NCBI GenBank assembly: GCA_030671565.1
Contig: DAOVIC010000062.1
Location: forward strand, 1-9,527
From: Anaerohalosphaeraceae bacterium
GTDB taxonomy: Bacteria > Planctomycetota > Phycisphaerae > Sedimentisphaerales > Anaerohalosphaeraceae
Direction: 5' to 3'
DNA: 9,527 bases
The translations under genes and the position numbers were made by a program. The notes beneath the pieces were generated by a model. That model saw only the letters and a program-made list of their open reading frames with translations, made no database searches and was not told the DNA's origin. Below are positions 5,762 to 9,527 of this stretch, piece by piece; the first letter of the stretch is position 1, and the number at the start of each line of letters is the position of its first letter.

Positions 5762-7558
5762 TTAAAACTTTCGCGACTTCTCAAGTGTATCGGTTAATTT
5801 ATCGACAAGCTTTGTAACCTGTTTATCCTTTAGCCCAAGAATATCCTGCAATGCCTCCCCGATAGGAGGCAGATACGTCTTGATATAACTTCGTTTCGCC
5901 TCTTCCTGCTTGATACGTTTTTCACGCCTAAGGTGTATCCCAAGCTTTCTGCCGCATTCCTGAACCGCTAGTTTTATCTCCTTGATGATCTCAGGGTAAT
6001 GGGCGATCGCTTCTTTACTCTCGGAGGTAAAAGGCACCCAAACCGATGCGATATGCACCAGAAGCATCACCTGACCGCGGGGAAGAGCGCCTCGCGATTG
6101 ACTTAAACCGTAGTTGCGCCAATTGACATCCATAATACCCTTGAAGATCGCACCCGCCGACTGCTGATACATCAGCGGAACACGGTTGGCGATCCGTGAA
6201 ACACGCATCAACGGCTCCTTGTCCTGCTCTCCATTCTTTCCTTTTTTCGTATTCGGATCCCGAAAACCGTATGCAAGAGCCGCCTCGATCAGGAAAGGGT
6301 TCCCCCTGTAAACAGAAGGTTTGCGGGTACAGCTTGAGTAAAAAGATGCATCCACAACACGTCTTAAACCTTCTATAAGACTTTCCTCGCCGATGGGCCC
6401 GATACAGTCCGTGGAAGGATTCCTTATCTTTGTCGAATTGATCGCGTTGTGAAGCCGCTCGGTATCCTGAAGCGTTATCTTCGAAGCTCTTACCGATGCG
6501 GGTATCTTTGCCTTCTTGCGAATATCCCCAGCCATCTTGCTGCTTACACGCGAAAATTCACCGTGCATAAATTGTGCGATATTCTTATACGAACTTTCCT
6601 TTGCCATTTTAAACAGCAAACCCAACTCGACCCCGTAAGGATGAGGTTTGATCTCGATGGGAACAAAAGGCATTTCATCGCTCTTGCGAAGAAACTCGTA
6701 AACATTATCGTCAGGCGCGTTATAGATTATCGTCGAGTGAGGATTAGCTATAGCAGTCTGGGCAATATATTCATCGACACTCTGACGCCCCTTCTGATAC
6801 TTACCTTCCAGATTTATCGTAACGCTCGTACCGGTCGGCAACTCAAAATCGCATTCCTCATCGAGAACGATCTCTGGCTTATTCTTTGCCGTATCGATCT
6901 GAACCTGATAATAATGTGCCGCCTTGTCGGGTTTTGTGCGGCTTATAACCTGAACAGGCTCACCCGTAGTAAGAAGTCCGTACATACCGGCTGCACTTAT
7001 GCCTATCCCCTGCTGACCGCGACTCATTTTAAGCGAATGAAACTTGCTCCCATACAGCAGCCGTGCAAAAATATTCGGGATCTGACTCTTCAGAATCCCC
7101 GGACCATTGTCCGTAACATTGAGTGAAAAACGGTTGTCATAACCTTCGATAGGTTTTATGGTCACCGTAAGGTCGGGCAGGATATGCGCCTCTTCGCACG
7201 CATCGAGCGCATTGTCGACCGCCTCTTTTACCGCGGTAAGAAGTGCCTTTCGCGGATTGTCAAACCCAAGCAGATGACGGTTCTTGACAAAGAACTCGCT
7301 GATACTGATATCACGCTGTTTCGCCGCCATTGTTTCAGCGGTCCCAGCCTGCTGCTTTACGCTTTTAGCTTTTTTTACCGCCGGTTTTGGCTTGGAAACT
7401 TTTGACTTTTTGACCTCGGAAACTTTAGCCTTTTTACCGCCGGAGACCTTTACAGTTCCCTTAGACTTAGTTTTTCCCGACTTAGCGGTCTTTGTCTTCG
7501 GTGCTTCATCAAAGCCAAAACTCATCTGCTTACTACCCGCTTTTTTCTTAGCTGCCAT
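5762..7558 (-). CDS. top6B: DNA topoisomerase VI subunit B, with Lys-rich N-terminal tail
   Basis: This is the ATPase subunit of a type IIB topoisomerase, which works as an A2B2 complex to pass one DNA duplex through another. The 598 residues divide into a basic, low-complexity tail (1-80, rich in Lys, Ala, Ser and Val) and an archaeal-type Top6B core. The core has the GHKL ATPase motifs: E112-A-V-D-N116 (catalytic Glu and magnesium-binding Asn), DNGPGI (150-155) and GQQGIG (181-186). A helix-two-turn-helix region lies at about 350-402. In the transducer domain, VPFTSESKEAIA (508-519) contains the likely switch lysine K515. The strong match across the core separates it from gyrase B and MutL. 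The start ATG has AAGGA 11 bases upstream. It follows serA by 134 bases and precedes a sugar mutase. No A subunit (the cleaving, Spo11-like partner) is present in the window, although archaea usually place the two genes together. Confidence 0.95.
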   Translation of the reverse strand: MAAKKKAGSKQMSFGFDEAPKTKTAKSGKTKSKGTVKVSGGKKAKVSEVKKSKVSKPKPAVKKAKSVKQQAGTAETMAAKQRDISISEFFVKNRHLLGFDNPRKALLTAVKEAVDNALDACEEAHILPDLTVTIKPIEGYDNRFSLNVTDNGPGILKSQIPNIFARLLYGSKFHSLKMSRGQQGIGISAAGMYGLLTTGEPVQVISRTKPDKAAHYYQVQIDTAKNKPEIVLDEECDFELPTGTSVTINLEGKYQKGRQSVDEYIAQTAIANPHSTIIYNAPDDNVYEFLRKSDEMPFVPIEIKPHPYGVELGLLFKMAKESSYKNIAQFMHGEFSRVSSKMAGDIRKKAKIPASVRASKITLQDTERLHNAINSTKIRNPSTDCIGPIGEESLIEGLRRVVDASFYSSCTRKPSVYRGNPFLIEAALAYGFRDPNTKKGKNGEQDKEPLMRVSRIANRVPLMYQQSAGAIFKGIMDVNWRNYGLSQSRGALPRGQVMLLVHIASVWVPFTSESKEAIAHYPEIIKEIKLAVQECGRKLGIHLRREKRIKQEEAKRSYIKTYLPPIGEALQDILGLKDKQVTKLVDKLTDTLEKSRKF

Positions 7559-7666
7559 GAATCAGGATTTCCTTTCCAAAATGCGACCGGCAGAAAAACC
7601 CACCGAAACAAACGCAAAACAAAACATCCCTGAAATTTGAAATTTACTCAAACTGACCGAATCATT

Positions 7667-7691
7667 CATTAAACATTAGACATTAGACATT
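7667..7691. repeat. Short 7-bp tandem repeat after serA
   Basis: Three and a half copies of a 7-base unit (CATTAAA, CATTAGA, CATTAGA, CATT) lie directly downstream of the serA stop codon in the gap before top6B. The repeat is short and AT-rich and has no evident hairpin or T run, so it is not a terminator. It may be simple-sequence slippage. Confidence 0.6.
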
Positions 7692-7692
7692 T

Positions 7693-9273
7693 CTAAGAAA
7701 CCTTACAAACATGGATCTCATTGACAAAGTCCATCCCTTTGATCTCTTCTATCGCCGCATCGCTGGGCTCCTCGTCGCAGCTTATCGCAAAAAGAGCCTT
7801 ACCTTCGCGAGCGTCGTGCCCGATCGTACTGATATTTATTCCGTGATTACCGCACGCCGTACATACCGCACCGATAACACCGGGCTTATCGTTATTGTAC
7901 ACAATTACTATCGTACCTTCCAGCGTAACTTCGACATCGAAATCATCGACCTCGATTATTCGCAAAAGATCCTTACCGAAAACGGACCCGCGAACAGTCC
8001 GCGTAGCCTTGTCCGTCACAACCTTCGCGGTAAAACTCGAAGACAGGTCCTTCGCTTCCGTATTCTTCGTCTCAGCAATATTTATCCCGCGTTCCTTTGC
8101 AAGCATCCCGACGTTTACAACATTGACAGGAACATCGAAATTAGGCTGAAGAAGACCTATCGAAAATGCCGTTGTCACAGACTCGAATTCCGACTCGGCG
8201 ATCGCACCGCGATACATCACCTCGACAGATTTGATCGGCCCGGAATTGATCGTACTCATCACGTTCCCTATACGCTTGGCAAGCTCGCTGTAAATGCTGA
8301 CCAGCGGAGGCAATGAACCGCTCGAAGGTGCGTTCAATGCATTCTGAACCGGACCGCCCTTGATAGCATCGGCAAGGATCTGTGCTGCCTCAACCGCAAC
8401 TTCCACCTGTGCCTCTTCCGTACTCGCTCCAAGATGAGGAGTCACCAGACATGTCGGAACATCCGTAAAACGTGTATTCTTAGGCGGCTCAGTCGGAAAT
8501 ACGTCGATCGCGGCCCCTGCAATAACGCCGTCATTTAAAGCATCGTAGAGATCGTTTTCGTTGATGATACCGCCGCGTGCACAGTTAACTATACGGGCAG
8601 TCGATTTCATCATCTTCAATTGATCGGCAGATATCATGTTGGTCGTCTGCTCGTTACGAGGAACATGCAGGCTGATATAATCGGCTTCTCTGTAGATACG
8701 CTCAAGCTCATCGGTAATTTCAATACCAAGCTCTTCCGCTTCCTTAGGCACTGCAAACGGATCGTAACCGATCACCTTCATGCCAAAACCCATAGACATC
8801 TTCGCAACCGCCAAACCGATACGTCCCGTCCCGATCAGACCAAGCGTCTTATTGTAAAGCTGGTTACCCATATACTTCTTACGGTCCCATGCGCCTGCCT
8901 TGAGGCTGTTGCACGCAGGAACAACATTTCTGCTAAGGCCAAGCATCAGAGCCATCGTATGCTCGGCTGCACTAAGCGTATTACCGCCAGGCGTATTCAT
9001 AACGATAACGCCGCGCTTTGTAGCTTCGGGAATATCGATATTGTCGACCCCGACGCCGGCACGGGCAACGCCCTTAAGTTTCGTCGCAGCCGCAAGAACA
9101 CGTGCGTTAACGGTCGTAGCACTGCGGATTATTATCCCGTCAAAGTCACCTATGACTTCTACCAGTTCGTCTTCGCTCATACCCGTCTTTACTACCGGCT
9201 CGACACCGTCTATCGATTCAAGAAGATCAACGCCTTCCTGGGCAAGCTTGTCAGCAATCAAAATCTTGTACAT
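7693..9273 (-). CDS. serA: D-3-phosphoglycerate dehydrogenase, long form with ACT domain
   Basis: The enzyme oxidises 3-phosphoglycerate to 3-phosphohydroxypyruvate with NAD+, the first step of serine synthesis. With the ATG at 9271-9273 it has 526 residues, typical of the long form. Domains in order are a split substrate-binding domain (about 1-95 and 285-315), a Rossmann NAD domain with GTGRIG (148-153), an intervening regulatory domain (about 320-450), and a C-terminal ACT domain (about 455-525; NNDKPGVIGAV). The catalytic residues are visible as R233 (NCARGG), E262 (DVFPTEP) and H280 (TPHLGAST). In this family ACT domains usually give feedback control by serine. GGGAG lies seven bases before the ATG and only four before an in-frame TTG one codon earlier, so the ATG was chosen. 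A terminator lies upstream, so serA probably starts a new transcript leading into top6B. Confidence 0.97.
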   Translation of the reverse strand: MYKILIADKLAQEGVDLLESIDGVEPVVKTGMSEDELVEVIGDFDGIIIRSATTVNARVLAAATKLKGVARAGVGVDNIDIPEATKRGVIVMNTPGGNTLSAAEHTMALMLGLSRNVVPACNSLKAGAWDRKKYMGNQLYNKTLGLIGTGRIGLAVAKMSMGFGMKVIGYDPFAVPKEAEELGIEITDELERIYREADYISLHVPRNEQTTNMISADQLKMMKSTARIVNCARGGIINENDLYDALNDGVIAGAAIDVFPTEPPKNTRFTDVPTCLVTPHLGASTEEAQVEVAVEAAQILADAIKGGPVQNALNAPSSGSLPPLVSIYSELAKRIGNVMSTINSGPIKSVEVMYRGAIAESEFESVTTAFSIGLLQPNFDVPVNVVNVGMLAKERGINIAETKNTEAKDLSSSFTAKVVTDKATRTVRGSVFGKDLLRIIEVDDFDVEVTLEGTIVIVYNNDKPGVIGAVCTACGNHGINISTIGHDAREGKALFAISCDEEPSDAAIEEIKGMDFVNEIHVCKVS

Positions 9274-9331
9274 CAAAAAACTCCCAACACCTTAAAATTA
9301 AGTTCCTAAAATATTTTTTACTATAACTAAT

Positions 9332-9357
9332 AAAAAAAACTCGGCCGTAAAGCCGAA
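9332..9357 (-). terminator. Rho-independent terminator of the gene right of serA
   Basis: On the minus strand TTCGGC pairs with GCCGAG (five standard pairs plus one T-G) around a 6-base loop and is followed directly by eight T residues (9339 to 9332). It lies 44 bases after the stop of the right-edge gene and before the serA start, so it should separate the two transcripts. Confidence 0.75.
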
Positions 9358-9375
9358 TCCTTGATCTTTGCATTT
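9340..9375. repeat. Short intergenic hairpin element, copy 2
   Basis: This segment matches 5706-5741 at 28 of 36 positions by hand count, in the same orientation, including both hairpin arms and TTTGCATTT. This copy makes the terminator stem upstream of serA, because an A8 run adjoins it on the left. Copy 1 has no such run. Confidence 0.5.
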
Positions 9376-9377
9376 CC

Positions 9378-9398
9378 AAACTGGCCAACAGCCAGTTT
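9378..9398 (-). other. Perfect hairpin just after the right-edge gene
   Basis: AAACTGGC and GCCAGTTT form an 8-bp perfect stem around a 5-base loop, three bases after the stop codon of the right-edge gene. No T run follows, so by itself it is not a standard terminator. It may protect the 3' end of the message together with the terminator 20 bases further on. Confidence 0.5.
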
Positions 9399-9401
9399 GA
9401 C

Positions 9402-9527
9402 TTAATATTCCAGCCAATCCGTCCTATACTCTAAAGGTTCATCGCTGGATTCGTATTTGGGCCAGGGCACATTATAAAAACAACGCGTCGTAATATGCGA
9501 TGCCGCCGTTATAAGCCTTTCGTTCAC
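9402..9527 (-). CDS. Unrecognised protein, C-terminal fragment (cut by window edge)
   Basis: The frame is open from the right edge to a TAA at 9402-9404, giving 41 residues that end in EYRTDWLEY. The first visible codon is GTG, so this could be a very small complete gene, but more likely it is the end of a larger one. I do not recognise the sequence. It is rich in aromatic and acidic residues and shows no membrane segment or motif. Support for a real gene end is the perfect hairpin three bases downstream and the Rho-independent terminator after that. A competing frame (9474-9525) is open for 17 codons to TAA at 9474-9476, so the reading frame is not certain. Confidence 0.45.
   Translation of the reverse strand: MNERLITAASHITTRCFYNVPWPKYESSDEPLEYRTDWLEY

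Noticed and set aside
7667..7691. Tandem repeat considered as a CRISPR or iteron array
   Set aside because: The unit is only 7 bases with no spacers, fewer than four copies and no cas or replication gene nearby.
9274..9276. TTG start one codon before the serA ATG
   Set aside because: The GGGAG ribosome site is only four bases from the TTG but seven from the ATG, which favours the ATG.

Overview
The window is a stretch of bacterial chromosome that is mostly minus-strand housekeeping genes. It most likely comes from a planctomycete, perhaps of the Phycisphaerae/Sedimentisphaerales type. Four points support this: a full-length topoisomerase VI B subunit (archaeal type, rare in bacteria), a small stand-alone LigD-phosphoesterase-like protein of a kind I associate with Planctomycetota, an acyl-CoA dehydrogenase beginning MANFYKDNDDIQF, and a phosphohexomutase with the archaeal-like GEGNGG sugar loop. 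This assignment is inference from protein features; there is no rRNA or marker tree here.

Left region (1-2358, minus strand): etfB, then etfA, then the first 31 codons of an acyl-CoA dehydrogenase that runs off the left edge. Together they form an electron-transfer module in which the dehydrogenase and the EtfAB flavoprotein exchange electrons. A candidate promoter lies before etfB, and the 198-base etfB-etfA gap holds two hairpins whose stems share three bases.

Middle region (2359-3303): the only plus-strand genes, a tRNA-Arg(ACG) and the small LigD 3'-phosphoesterase-like protein. Between them lies an AT-rich gap of 334 bases without a recognisable gene.

Right region (3304-9401, minus strand, transcribed from right to left): serA (D-3-phosphoglycerate dehydrogenase), top6B (topoisomerase VI subunit B with a Lys-rich N-terminal tail), a GlmM/ManB-type phosphohexomutase, and a cation diffusion facilitator. 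Gaps are 134, 97 and 44 bases. A clear Rho-independent terminator separates serA from the gene to its right, whose last 41 codons are at the window edge and were not recognised. A second copy of the hairpin element that makes this terminator sits between top6B and the mutase, next to a TATAAT box.

I found no phage, transposon, CRISPR or defence system. The points most worth following are the topoisomerase VI B gene with no A subunit beside it, the possible sliding-clamp-binding motif in its tail, the LigD-like protein that keeps the metal ligands but lacks the phosphate-binding residues, and the duplicated intergenic hairpin element.
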